From an uncultured Pseudomonadota bacterium (GTDB lineage: Bacteria > Myxococcota_A > UBA9160 > PR03), in assembly GCA_900696485.1 (NCBI GenBank), contig CAADGG010000104.1, positions 1 through 47,683 on the forward strand: a DNA stretch of 47,683 nucleotides, written 5' to 3'. The notes under the pieces were generated by a model. That model saw nothing but the letters and a program-made list of their open reading frames with translations, searched no databases and was not told where the DNA came from. The first letter of the stretch is position 1. Each line of letters begins with the position of its first letter. The translations under genes and the position numbers were made by a program. Below, one piece after another: positions 1 through 8,232 of this stretch.

Positions 1-65
1 CCGCTCGCTTCCCACGCCCGCAAGTGATCCGATCGCTCCGCCTCGGTCGTCTGTGTTCTTGCCAT
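1..65 (-). CDS. tnpA: N-terminus of IS66-type accessory protein TnpA (partial)
   Basis: An ATG at 65 opens a frame running off the left edge: MARTQTTEAERSDHLRAWEA and two more residues. A basic and acidic start followed by a helix with W and A resembles IS66 OrfA (TnpA) proteins, which carry a short helix-turn-helix and are needed for transposition together with TnpB and TnpC. Only 22 residues are visible and no clear ribosome-binding site precedes the ATG, so this is a tentative call supported mainly by its position inside the putative element end. Confidence 0.4.
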   Translation of the reverse strand, partial: MARTQTTEAERSDHLRAWEAS

Positions 66-126
66 GGGCGGAAGAAGTACGCCCGCCCGGCGGCGCTGTC
101 AGGAACGCGGTTCGCCGGACGGATAC
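1..126 (-). mobile_element. End of an IS66-like insertion sequence (partial)
   Basis: Read leftward from 126, the DNA begins GTATCCGTCCGGCGAAC, which closely resembles the terminal repeat I remember for IS66-family elements (GTAAGCGTCCGG...). About 60 bp further in, a small gene opens with a TnpA-like N-terminus, as at the left end of IS66 elements. The host reading frame upstream (127-283) is interrupted exactly here. The rest of the element lies outside the window. The family call rests on memory of the end sequence and 22 residues, so it is moderate. IS66 elements usually make 8-bp duplications; the host-side 8 bp would be 127-134. Confidence 0.55.
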
Positions 127-283
127 GCTGATACAGCCATGCCGGCGTCGTCTTCGGTGCCAGCGCGACGCCGAACGCCTGCGGGAGGCCCAGCTCGGCG
201 CTGCCCCACACGACGGCGCTGCTGGCCAGCGCACCGACCACGCCGGCAGCGAAGAACAGGCTCAGCGAGCGGGCCACCGACAC
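127..283 (-). pseudogene. Small membrane protein gene interrupted by an insertion sequence
   Basis: A GTG at 283 opens a frame whose first residues (VSVARSLSLFFAAGVVGALA) form a hydrophobic helix, continuing to ...PKTTPAWLYQR at 127. It resembles a family of conserved small bacterial membrane proteins of unknown function that start ARSLSLFFAAG and continue after AWLYPR with WGG-rich membrane segments. Here the expected continuation is missing and replaced by the putative IS end. About 52 codons survive. It lies 45 bp after the helicase stop on the same strand. The family likeness is from memory. Confidence 0.45.
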
Positions 284-327
284 GGGCGCATCCTACTCGA
301 CGGAACCGGAGCGTGCCGCGCGTGTGA

Positions 328-1689
328 TCAGCGCGGCCCGCGGCGGCGCCGGCCGCGATTCCCGGGCCGTCCGGGACCTCTCGATCCACCAGGCGCACCC
401 GCCCCAGACCCCCTCGCGGCCGTGGGCCCGCGACCCGGGGCGGGAGTGCCGCCCTCCCGGCCGCGCTCGGCCTTCGCTCGCGCGCGCAGGCGCTCCTCGG
501 CCTTGCGCGCCCGGATCGCTGCGATGCGCTCGGCCACGGGCACTTCGAAGCGTCCCTCCGGCCGGGCGTCGTAGTCGAAGTCCGGAACCAGGACACGGGG
601 CAGCCGCTTGCCGAGCACGCGCTCGATGCGTGCGAGGTCCGGCTCCTCCTCGCGTGCGACGAAGGTGAACGCATCGCCGGTCGCCTGCGCGCGGGCGGTG
701 CGACCGACCCGGTGGATGTAGTCGTCCGGCACGAGCGGCACGTCGAAGTTCACGACGTGGCCGAGTTCCTCGACGTCGATGCCCCGCGCCGCGATGTCGG
801 TGGCGATCAGGACGCGATACTTCCCGCTCTTGAAGCCGGCCAATGCCTCGGTGCGCTGGCCCTGGGAGCGGTTGCCGTGGATGCGCGCCGATTCGATGCC
901 CTGCTTCGCCACGAACTCCGCGAGGCGATTGGCGCGGTGCTTGGTGCGCGTGAAGACCAGGGCCTCGTCCATCTCTCCGCGTTGCAGCAGGGTGACGAGC
1001 AGCTTCGGCTTCAGATCCTGCGCCACGGGATAGACGGCCTGCGTGATCCCGACCGCCGGCGCGGCCTGCCGGGCGAGATTCACCGTGACCGGATCGGCCA
1101 GCATCTCGCGCGCGAGTGTCGTGATCGGCGCCGGCATCGTGGCGCTGAAGAACAGGGTCTGCCGGCGCGCCGGCACGTGGCGCAGGACCTGGCGGATCGC
1201 CGGCAGGAACCCCATGTCCAGCATCCGATCCGCCTCGTCGAGCACCAGATGCGCGAGGCCATCGAGCCGCGCGTAGGGAGCCTCGAAGTGGTCGAGCAGG
1301 CGTCCGGGGGTGGCGACGAGGACATCGACGCCGCGGCGGAATGCGCGCTCCTGCGGGCCCATGCCGACTCCCCCGAAGATGGCGGCGCCCTCGAGCGGGG
1401 TGTGGGCCGCGAGCGCCTGCAGCTCGTCGACGATCTGCGCCGCCAGCTCCCGTGTGGGCGTCATCACGAGGGCCCGTGTGCGGCCGCGGGGCCGGTCGAG
1501 GAGCTGGTGCAGGATCGGCAGCAGGAACGCCGCCGTCTTGCCGCTTCCGGTCGACGCGCAGGCCAGGACGTCGCGACCGGCGAGGGCCGCCGGGATCGCC
1601 TCGCGCTGGATCGGGGTCGGCTCGGTGAAGCCGAGCTCCGCGAGGCCGCGCAGCAGGGTGGAGTGGAGCTGCAAGCCGGAGAAGGCCAC
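328..1689 (-). CDS. rhlE: DEAD-box ATP-dependent RNA helicase, RhlE-like
   Basis: RNA-unwinding helicase of the DEAD-box family, likely acting in ribosome assembly or RNA turnover. Motifs appear in order: Q motif (GFTEPTPIQ), motif I (ASTGSGKT), PTRELA, TPGR, the DEAD box as LDEAD, SAT, then in the second RecA domain ARGID and HRVGRTAR. The last 80 or so residues are a basic, Arg/Gly/Pro-rich tail typical of RhlE and CsdA relatives. The frame stays open upstream to an ATG at 1875, but those 62 residues are low-complexity and overlap the divergent PilZ gene start. The GTG at 1689, just before the Q motif, is the better start (453 aa). Confidence 0.9.
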   Translation of the reverse strand: MAFSGLQLHSTLLRGLAELGFTEPTPIQREAIPAALAGRDVLACASTGSGKTAAFLLPILHQLLDRPRGRTRALVMTPTRELAAQIVDELQALAAHTPLEGAAIFGGVGMGPQERAFRRGVDVLVATPGRLLDHFEAPYARLDGLAHLVLDEADRMLDMGFLPAIRQVLRHVPARRQTLFFSATMPAPITTLAREMLADPVTVNLARQAAPAVGITQAVYPVAQDLKPKLLVTLLQRGEMDEALVFTRTKHRANRLAEFVAKQGIESARIHGNRSQGQRTEALAGFKSGKYRVLIATDIAARGIDVEELGHVVNFDVPLVPDDYIHRVGRTARAQATGDAFTFVAREEEPDLARIERVLGKRLPRVLVPDFDYDARPEGRFEVPVAERIAAIRARKAEERLRARAKAERGREGGTPAPGRGPTAARGSGAGAPGGSRGPGRPGNRGRRRRGPR

Positions 1690-1873
1690 GGGAATCCATT
1701 GCGTGATTTGCGTGATGGGGATGGGAAGAGCGGGCGCACGTGCGGCGGCGGGGACTCTAACGGCTTTCACGGCCGGCGTCGTGCCGCGGGCGACGCCCGG
1801 TCGCTGCCAGAGGCTCTCAAGACTCCGCCTCGGAGGGTCGAAGCACCGGCCAACCGTTCGAGGGAGTTCGGTC

Positions 1874-2194
1874 ATGATCGACCAGCGGCGTAGCCCGCGC
1901 TTTCGTACCCGCTTCGACGCGCTGATCTCTTCCGGCCGAGAGGAGGGCGCCGGCGCGCTGGCCGAGATCTCCTACAGCGGAGCCCGGGTCGAGAGCACCA
2001 GCACGCAGCCGCCGCTCGGCACGCGCGTCACGCTCTATGTCTTCGTCGTGCCGGTCTCGCCGTTCGAACTGAGCGGCCGCGTCGCGCGCCACACCGAAAC
2101 CGGTTTCGCCGTGACCTACGACCTCTTCGACCCGGACATCCGCCGTCTCGTCGATGATGTCGCCGCGCTGGTCCACGCGCCTCACGCCGACTGA
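1874..2194 (+). CDS. PilZ-domain protein (putative c-di-GMP binding)
   Basis: A 106-residue protein that is essentially one PilZ domain. The N-terminal RRSPRFR segment supplies the RxxxR motif and AEISYSGARV supplies the D/NxSxxG-like motif, with Glu in place of Asp/Asn. Both are the usual c-di-GMP contacts. It starts at an ATG preceded by AGGGAG. It is divergent from the helicase, whose start lies about 185 bp away, leaving room for promoters in both directions. No motility or polysaccharide target is adjacent, so its output is unknown. Confidence 0.8.
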   Translation: MIDQRRSPRFRTRFDALISSGREEGAGALAEISYSGARVESTSTQPPLGTRVTLYVFVVPVSPFELSGRVARHTETGFAVTYDLFDPDIRRLVDDVAALVHAPHAD

Positions 2195-2242
2195 GGAAGC
2201 CGGCGCGACCGGCGAGCGCAGCGGCCAGCGCCCGTCGTCGGT

Positions 2243-2911
2243 TCAGACGAGCTGCGCCAGCGCGTCGATCGCCGCGGCACGGACGCCCGCGTCGGGATGG
2301 CTGAACAGCGGGAGGATCTCGTGAACGCGGTTCGGCTCGCGGCAGGCGCCGAGAGCGCGCAGCGTACTGACGAGGATCTCGGGCTCCGGAGCCGAGAGCA
2401 TCGTGGAAAGCAGCGAGGCGATGCGGCGCTCGCCGAGCCGGCCAAGCGCCTCGATCGCGTGCCGGCGCACGTGCAGGCTCGGATCGTCGAGACACTGCGC
2501 GAGAGGGGCCACGGTGCTCGGCTCCCGCAGCTCGCCGAGCATGCGTACCGCCACGACGCGCACATCCTCGGCGACATCGCGCAGGGCGCTGAGCAGCGTC
2601 GGGAGCGCGGCCGGATCGACGAGAGCGCCGAGTTCGTAGATCGCGGCGACGCGCATGCCGGGATCCTCGGACTGCGCGCGAAGCTGCAGCGTCGCGAGGT
2701 CCGCCCGCCGTTCGAGTCGCTCGAGTGCGCGGCAGGCGGCCTCGCGGACCTCGGCGGCGGGATCACGCAGCGCGACGAGGAACCGCTGCGGAAGCGCAGC
2801 GAGAGGATCGACGGCGGGATCGGCGGACGCAGCGAGAGGATCGACGACGGGATCGGCGGGCTCAGCAGACGGCTCGAACGACGCGGCAGCCATGGATCCG
2901 CCCTCCGACAC
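2243..2911 (-). CDS. HEAT-repeat protein
   Basis: A 222-residue protein built from about five to six HEAT-like helical repeats from residue 45 to the end. Each has the Asp-Pro turn and ALERL/ALGRL-type helices (for example DPAAEVREAACRALERL and DPSLHVRRHAIEALGRL). The first 40 residues are a low-complexity stretch with two near copies of ADPVVDPLAA. No signal peptide or catalytic motif is seen, so it is probably a protein-protein interaction scaffold. A second Met at residue 7 could be the true start. It is divergent from ruvX. Confidence 0.75.
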   Translation of the reverse strand: MSEGGSMAAASFEPSAEPADPVVDPLAASADPAVDPLAALPQRFLVALRDPAAEVREAACRALERLERRADLATLQLRAQSEDPGMRVAAIYELGALVDPAALPTLLSALRDVAEDVRVVAVRMLGELREPSTVAPLAQCLDDPSLHVRRHAIEALGRLGERRIASLLSTMLSAPEPEILVSTLRALGACREPNRVHEILPLFSHPDAGVRAAAIDALAQLV

Positions 2912-2989
2912 AGCGCATCGGCGCGCGTTCCGCCTCGCTTGACGGCATCGCCGGCCAGCCGCATGTCCCCGCCGGCCGGCCGCGACTGC

Positions 2990-2995
2990 TAACTT
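2990..2995 (+). promoter_or_regulatory. Possible extended -10 element for ruvX
   Basis: TAACTT preceded directly by TGC forms an extended -10 element that ends 8 nt before the ruvX ATG. If used, transcription would start at or just before the start codon. No Shine-Dalgarno sequence precedes that ATG, which fits a leaderless message. No convincing -35 is seen. Confidence 0.3.
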
Positions 2996-3003
2996 TGCCG
3001 GTC

Positions 3004-3450
3004 ATGCGGGTGCTCGGCCTCGATCTCGGAGCCAAGCGGATCGGTCTGGCGGTATCCGACGAAGCAGGCCGGATCGCGTTCCCCGCGGGTTTTCTCGAGC
3101 GCAAGGGACGGCGGCGGGACTTCGCGGCGCTGCGTGCCCTCGTGAAGGAGCGCGGGATCGAAAGCGCAGTCGTCGGCTGGCCGCTCCACATGAGTGGCCG
3201 GCGAGGCCCGGAAGCGGACGCGGCGGAGCGCTTCGCCCAGGAGCTGTCGGCGACGCTGAAGATTCCCGTCGAGCTGCTCGACGAGCGGTGGACATCCGTC
3301 GCGGCGGAGCGGGCCCTGCAGGAAACCGGACGCCGCGTCAAACAACGCAAGGGACGCGGCGAGGTGGATGCGATCGCCGCAACGCTGCTGCTCGCCACGC
3401 ATCTCGAGCGCCGCCGGCCCGCTGGCCCGGAGGAGCCGGGGGAGCCATGA
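3004..3450 (+). CDS. ruvX: RuvX/YqgF-family Holliday junction resolvase-like nuclease
   Basis: A 148-residue RNase H-fold protein of the RuvX (YqgF) family, implicated in pre-16S rRNA processing and recombination. The N-terminus (VLGLDLGAKRIGLAVSD) holds the first catalytic Asp, the middle has VVGWPLHMSG, LLDERWTSVAAE carries the acidic pair, and the C-terminal EVDAIAATLLL the final Asp. The length is typical. The start was chosen at the ATG right before VLGLDLG. Its TGA overlaps the mltG ATG (ATGA), so the two are translationally coupled. Confidence 0.9.
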   Translation: MRVLGLDLGAKRIGLAVSDEAGRIAFPAGFLERKGRRRDFAALRALVKERGIESAVVGWPLHMSGRRGPEADAAERFAQELSATLKIPVELLDERWTSVAAERALQETGRRVKQRKGRGEVDAIAATLLLATHLERRRPAGPEEPGEP

Positions 3451-4496
3451 CGACGCCGCACGACACGGCCGGGACGCCGGCGCCGGGCCGGCCGCCGCGA
3501 CGCGTGTGGCGTGCCTTCGGCTGCCTCGTGGTGGCCGGCATCGTGGTGGCCGGCAGCCTGGCGGGCACCGCCCTGTGGGCCTTGCAGCCGGCCGCTCCCG
3601 CAGCCGACCCGGTGCGCTTCGACGTGCCGTCGGGAGCAACGCTGCGCGGGATCGCCGAAGCGCTCGAGGCGCAGGGGGTGATCCGCAGCGCGCTCGCGAT
3701 GCGCGGGCTGGCGCGCTGGCAGGGGACGGCCGGCCGCCTGCACGCGGGCGAGTACGAACTGTCGCCGGCCTGGAACGTGCGCCGTCTACTCGAGGAGATG
3801 GTGGAGGGACGCGTCGTCACCTACCCCGTGACGCTGCCGGAGGGCATCACGGCGGCGGAGATCGCAACGCGGCTCGAACAGGCCGGCCTCGTCTCCGCCG
3901 CGGAGTTTCTCGCCGTGACACGCGATCCGGAGATCGCCGCTGCGTTCGGCGTCGAGGGGGCGACGCTCGAGGGCTACCTGTTCCCGGAGACCTACCAGAT
4001 TCCGCGCGGCCTGACGGCGCGCCGGATCGCGAAGATCCTGGTCGACGAGTTCCACCGCCGGTGGCGCACGCTCGAAGCCGGGGCCCGGGCGCGCAATCTG
4101 TCGATGCGGGAGGTCGTGACGCTGGCGTCGATCGTCGAGAAGGAGACCGGCATCGGCGACGAACGCCCCCTCGTCGCGTCCGTGTTCCACAACCGGCTGG
4201 CCCGCGGCATGCGCCTCGAGTCGGATCCGACCACGATCTATGGGATCCCCGACTTCGATGGCAACCTGCGCCGGGTGCATCTCGACGACGAGAGCAACGC
4301 CTGGAACACATACCGGATCACCGGCCTGCCGCCGACGCCGATCGCGAGTCCGGGGGCCGCTTCGCTGCAAGCCGTGCTCGAGCCGGCCGAGAGTGACTAC
4401 CTCTTCTTCGTCGCACGCAAGGACGGCTCCCACATCTTCGCCAGGAGCTACCGCGAACACGTGAACAACGTGAACCGCTTCCAGAGGAATCGCTGA
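3447..4496 (+). CDS. mltG: Endolytic murein transglycosylase MltG
   Basis: Inner-membrane lytic transglycosylase (349 aa) that cleaves nascent glycan strands and terminates peptidoglycan elongation. One N-terminal membrane helix lies around residues 25-47, followed by a LysM-like YceG domain. The catalytic segment LASIVEKETG holds the conserved Glu near residue 230, followed by FHNRL and SDPTTIYG. It ends with the family-typical ITGLPPTPIASPG and a C-terminal region rich in Asn and Arg. The ruvX-mltG pairing with a 4-nt overlap is common in bacteria. Confidence 0.93.
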   Translation: MTTPHDTAGTPAPGRPPRRVWRAFGCLVVAGIVVAGSLAGTALWALQPAAPAADPVRFDVPSGATLRGIAEALEAQGVIRSALAMRGLARWQGTAGRLHAGEYELSPAWNVRRLLEEMVEGRVVTYPVTLPEGITAAEIATRLEQAGLVSAAEFLAVTRDPEIAAAFGVEGATLEGYLFPETYQIPRGLTARRIAKILVDEFHRRWRTLEAGARARNLSMREVVTLASIVEKETGIGDERPLVASVFHNRLARGMRLESDPTTIYGIPDFDGNLRRVHLDDESNAWNTYRITGLPPTPIASPGAASLQAVLEPAESDYLFFVARKDGSHIFARSYREHVNNVNRFQRNR

Positions 4497-4498
4497 CC

Positions 4499-5143
4499 AT
4501 GAGCACATCGACGCCGCCGGATCCGCAGCGCTTCTTCGCGGAGCGTCTGCCCGCCCAGATGAATCGGCAGCTGACGGAGCAGGCGGAGGCCGCCGCGGCC
4601 GCCAAGCGGACCCTCGACGGGATGCGTGCGGTCGACGCGACCCTGCGCTTCGACATCCGCGGAGCCGGCGGCGGCACCTGGTACCTGAACCTCGCCGGAG
4701 GCTGCGCCAGCGCATCGGACGCGCCAGCCCATCCGCCGTTCCTGTCGATCGCCCTCGACCGCGAACACTTCGAGCCCTTGTGGCGCGAGGTCGGCGACAA
4801 TGTCCTCGGCTTCCTCGGCGGTGTCTCGGGGATGGGGGCAGCGATCCCGCTGACGCGCTTCCGGGTCGACCAGATCGACGCGCTGCAGGGTTCGCTGTTG
4901 TTCGAGCTGACGGGCCCGGGCGGGTTCCGACTGCTCGCACGGCTCGGGGCTCCCCTTCCCGACGGATCGGAGGACGCCACGAAGGCTCCGGACGCCAGCA
5001 TCCGCGTCGATGCCGCAGCCTACCGTGAGCTGCGCAGCGGCGCGCTGCAGCCGCAGGACGCGTTCCTCGCCGGCAAGATCCAGGTGGAAGGGGACATGCA
5101 ACTGGCGATGCAGTTGGCGCTCGCCGTGCTGTCACCCGACTGA
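4499..5143 (+). CDS. SCP2-like sterol/lipid-binding domain protein
   Basis: A 214-residue soluble protein starting 2 nt after the mltG stop. Residues 40-120 include LRFDIRGAGGGTWYLNLAGG and the C-terminal part has AFLAGKIQVEGDMQLAMQLA, which matches the SCP2 signature in which the G-K-I/L-x-V-x-G-D segment closes the lipid-binding pocket. It may bind or carry an acyl lipid. The function is inferred only from the fold; the operon position gives no clear partner. Confidence 0.75.
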   Translation: MSTSTPPDPQRFFAERLPAQMNRQLTEQAEAAAAAKRTLDGMRAVDATLRFDIRGAGGGTWYLNLAGGCASASDAPAHPPFLSIALDREHFEPLWREVGDNVLGFLGGVSGMGAAIPLTRFRVDQIDALQGSLLFELTGPGGFRLLARLGAPLPDGSEDATKAPDASIRVDAAAYRELRSGALQPQDAFLAGKIQVEGDMQLAMQLALAVLSPD

Positions 5144-5148
5144 AGGAG

Positions 5149-6183
5149 CTACTCGAAGCTCACCTGTTTGAGCAGATCGAGATCATCGAGGGCCTTGCCG
5201 GCCCCGTAGCAGACGGCCGTAAAGGGGTCGTCGCCGCGGATGATCGGCAGACCGGTGCGCTCGCGCAGCACGACGTCGAGGTCACGCAGCAGGGAGCCGC
5301 CGCCGACCAGCACGATGCCGCGATCGACGATGTCGGCGGCCAGTTCCGGGGGTGTCCGCTCGAGCGTCATGTGCACGCTCTCGACGATCGACGAGATCGG
5401 CTCGACCAGCGCCTCGTGGATCTCGTCACTCGTGGCCATCACGGTCTTCGGAATGCCGGCGACGAGGTCGCGACCCTTGATCTCCATCGTGCCGGTACGG
5501 CCGTGCGGCGAGGCGGTACCGACGTGGATCTTCACGTCCTCCGCGGTGCGCTCACCGATCAGCACGTTGTACTTGCGCCGCACGTACTGGATGATCGCTT
5601 CATCCATCTTGTCCCCACCGACACGAATCGAGGACGACGTCACGATGCCGGAGAGCGAGATGACGGCAACGTCCGTCGTACCCCCTCCGACATCGACGAT
5701 CATGTTCCCGGTCGGCGCCGTGACATCGAGGCCCGCCCCGATGGCGGCCGCCATCGGCTCTTCCATCAGGAAGACCTCGCGCGCACCCGCCGAGAGCGCG
5801 GATTCCCGCACCGCCCGCTTCTCTACGCTGGTGATGGACGGCGGCACGCAGATCACGATCCGCGGGCGCACCAGGGTGCTGCGGTTGTGTGCTTTGTGGA
5901 TGAAGTAGCGGAGCATCGCCTCGGTGACTTCGAAGTCGGCGATGACACCGTCTTGGATCGGCCGGATGGCGCGGATCGAACCGGGCGTCCGACCCAGCAT
6001 CGCCTTGGCTTCGCTGCCGACCGCGAGGACACGCTCGCCGTGGCCCTTGGGATCGCTCGCCACGGCCACCACGCTGGGCTCCGAGCAGACGATGCCCTTG
6101 TGACGCGCATAGACGAGGGTGCTGGCGGTCCCGAGGTCGATGGCGAGATCGTTCGAGAAGCTGCTCGCGAGGAATCTGAACAT
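5149..6183 (-). CDS. mreB: Rod shape-determining protein MreB
   Basis: Actin-like cytoskeletal ATPase (344 aa) that directs the lateral-wall elongation machinery. The phosphate-1 loop DLGTASTLVYARHKGIV, the phosphate-2 region VDVGGGTTDVAVISL and the adenosine motif GGGSLLRDLD are all present. An N-terminal hydrophobic/amphipathic segment (MFRFLASSFSNDLAI) suits membrane binding. The usual mreC, mreD and pbp2 partners are not next to it: the gene is convergent with the SCP2 gene and lies downstream of a coiled-coil membrane protein on the same strand. Confidence 0.95.
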   Translation of the reverse strand: MFRFLASSFSNDLAIDLGTASTLVYARHKGIVCSEPSVVAVASDPKGHGERVLAVGSEAKAMLGRTPGSIRAIRPIQDGVIADFEVTEAMLRYFIHKAHNRSTLVRPRIVICVPPSITSVEKRAVRESALSAGAREVFLMEEPMAAAIGAGLDVTAPTGNMIVDVGGGTTDVAVISLSGIVTSSSIRVGGDKMDEAIIQYVRRKYNVLIGERTAEDVKIHVGTASPHGRTGTMEIKGRDLVAGIPKTVMATSDEIHEALVEPISSIVESVHMTLERTPPELAADIVDRGIVLVGGGSLLRDLDVVLRERTGLPIIRGDDPFTAVCYGAGKALDDLDLLKQVSFE

Positions 6184-6315
6184 CAGGCCGGTCTCCAGGA
6201 GTTGCGCCGGCGCGCGGCTCGACGTCTCCAGCTTCTTCGGCGAGGCAGGGCGGAAGTTGAGGCTCCGTCCTCGAGGTCGCGGGCGGCCCCCCCTCCGGCT
6301 CAGGCCGAGCGAAGG

Positions 6316-6687
6316 CTACTGCGGGTCCGTGGGTCCCTCGGCCGGCGCCGGCGCGGCGGGGTTCCGATCGACCAGGAGACGCAGCGCGGAAACCTGCTCT
6401 TCGACGGCCGAGGTGACGCTCCGGACGCTCTCGAGATGACGCTGGCGCCGCAGGATCTCGAGCTGCTGGGCCTGCACGCGGGCCTCGAGCTCGGCGACCT
6501 GTGTCGTGAGTGCCGCCGCCCGGCGGCTTTCGAGACCCCATCCGATCGCCGCCACCAGCGCGGCGGCGATCGCGAGCGGCAGCAACCAGCCGATGCGCCG
6601 GTGCGGACCCGGCGGGTCGGCGACGGCAGCGTCGTCCTCGGGTTTCACGAGACGAGGACCGGACGTGGCGGGCGGCATCGATGACAT
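6316..6687 (-). CDS. Single-pass membrane protein with C-terminal coiled coil
   Basis: A 123-residue protein (from the ATG at 6687) with one membrane helix near residues 36-53 (WLLPLAIAAALVAAIGW). A heptad-like coiled coil of about 55 residues follows (ALTTQVAELEARVQAQQLEI and on), with a Pro/Ala-rich tail. Not recognised as a family. It sits between pafA (116 bp upstream) and mreB (132 bp downstream), all on the minus strand. It could be a small divisome or elongasome accessory (FtsB/FtsL-like shape) or a membrane anchor; neither is shown. An alternative ATG at 6750 adds 21 residues. Confidence 0.6.
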   Translation of the reverse strand: MSSMPPATSGPRLVKPEDDAAVADPPGPHRRIGWLLPLAIAAALVAAIGWGLESRRAAALTTQVAELEARVQAQQLEILRRQRHLESVRSVTSAVEEQVSALRLLVDRNPAAPAPAEGPTDPQ

Positions 6688-6803
6688 GCCGAAGGAAGGT
6701 AGCCGAGGGCGGCCATCTGCCCAGCCTGCTGTTGGTGTCGCCGGTGTCACGCGAGGCGGTGGCGCCCGAGGGGTGGGAGCCGGCGGAGGTCTTCCGCGCC
6801 GGC

Positions 6804-8210
6804 TCAGGACTGGATCACGAGCTTGGACAGGCTGGTCTTGCGCAGGTTCGTCTTCTGGATCGTCCGCACCAGCTCGGCGACCTTCTCGGTGTCGGTCTCG
6901 AAGGGATTGTTGCAGATCACGCGCACGTTCAAGAGGTTTCCGAGCCGGATGTTCGACCAGTCGAGGTCGTACTGGATCGCGTTCTGGCGAGCCAGTTTGA
7001 TAAACTCGCCGCGCATCTTGGCGCGTGTATCCGGCGGCGGCTCCGTCTTGGCCTTGATGATTTCGTCGTCACTGAGGACCCGCTCGACGCCGTCCTTGCG
7101 CTCGAGCAGGTAGTACAGGCCGCGGCTCACGCGGATGTCGTGGTACTGCAGGTCCAACATGAACACGCGTGAATCGTTCCACGAAGCGCCCTTGCGCTCG
7201 AGGAAGGACTCGATCAGCCGGCGCTTGATGATCCAATCGACGTGACGATCGAGTTTCCCGGGATCCGAATCGAGACAGTCGAGCACGAACTGCCACTTGG
7301 CGACGGCGTCCTTCAGTTCGTCCGAGACCGGGTACTGCTCGATGTAGCGCCACGCCATCTCGCAGTACTCGCGCTGGATCTCGATCGGCGAGTACTCGCG
7401 GCCGTTGTCGAGGCGCAGCTTCCGCTTGCAGGTGGTGTCGTAGGAGATGTCCTTGATCGCCTTCACCGGATTGCGGAGCGTGAAATCCTTGTTGATGAAG
7501 TTGTCCTCGATCATCTGGAGGACCACGGCGCAGGCGCCGATCTTCAGGAAATTGGTGTACTCGCTCATGTTGGAGTCGCCGACGATGACATGCAGACGCC
7601 GGTACTTCTCGCGATCCGCGTGGGGCTCGTCGCGGGTATTGATGATCGAACGATCGTTGGTCGTGGTTCCCGAGATCTTCTGGTAGATGTGCTGCGCGCG
7701 CTGGCTGATGCAGTAGTGCACGCCGTCCTGGGTCTGGAAGACCTTGCCGGCGCCGCTGTAGATCTGGCGGGTCACGAGGAACGGAATCAGCTGTTCGGCC
7801 AGGTAATAGAAATCGACGTCGCGGTCGACGAGATAGTTCTCGTGGCAGCCGTAGCTGTTGCCGACGAAGTCCGTGTTGTTCTTGAAGATCGAGAGCCGGC
7901 CGGCGATCCGCTCCTCGCGGATCTTCTCCTCGGCGTAGTCCTCGAGTTCCTCGAGGATCCGCTCGCCGGCCTTGTCGTAGACGATCAGCTGGCGGGGCGA
8001 CGCGCACTCGGGCGTCGCATACTCGGGATGGCAGCCGGTGTCCTGATAGAACCGGGCCCCGTTCTCGAGGAAGACGTTCAGGAAGTGCTCGGTCGTAATC
8101 AGCTTCTCGAACAGGAAGCGGATCGCCTTCTCGACCGGCAGGGTCTTCCGCCCTTCGGGCGTGAAGATGATCCCGTACTCGGTTTCGATGCCATAGATCC
8201 GCTTCTGCAC
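6804..8210 (-). CDS. pafA: Pup-protein ligase PafA
   Basis: Forms the isopeptide bond between the C-terminal Glu of Pup and substrate lysines, using ATP to make a gamma-glutamyl phosphate. At 468 aa it matches the family. The N-terminus MQKRIYGIETEYGI is the hallmark of the PafA/Dop carboxylate-amine ligase fold. FYQDTGCHPEYATPE places the catalytic Asp at residue 57, and INTRDEPHADREKYRRLHVI is the shared nucleotide/metal segment. It lacks the loop inserted after the first strand in Dop, which separates it from the paralogue at 10087. It begins 22 bp after the prcA stop. Confidence 0.95.
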   Translation of the reverse strand: MQKRIYGIETEYGIIFTPEGRKTLPVEKAIRFLFEKLITTEHFLNVFLENGARFYQDTGCHPEYATPECASPRQLIVYDKAGERILEELEDYAEEKIREERIAGRLSIFKNNTDFVGNSYGCHENYLVDRDVDFYYLAEQLIPFLVTRQIYSGAGKVFQTQDGVHYCISQRAQHIYQKISGTTTNDRSIINTRDEPHADREKYRRLHVIVGDSNMSEYTNFLKIGACAVVLQMIEDNFINKDFTLRNPVKAIKDISYDTTCKRKLRLDNGREYSPIEIQREYCEMAWRYIEQYPVSDELKDAVAKWQFVLDCLDSDPGKLDRHVDWIIKRRLIESFLERKGASWNDSRVFMLDLQYHDIRVSRGLYYLLERKDGVERVLSDDEIIKAKTEPPPDTRAKMRGEFIKLARQNAIQYDLDWSNIRLGNLLNVRVICNNPFETDTEKVAELVRTIQKTNLRKTSLSKLVIQS

Positions 8211-8232
8211 GACGTCCCTCGGTTCGCTGCTC

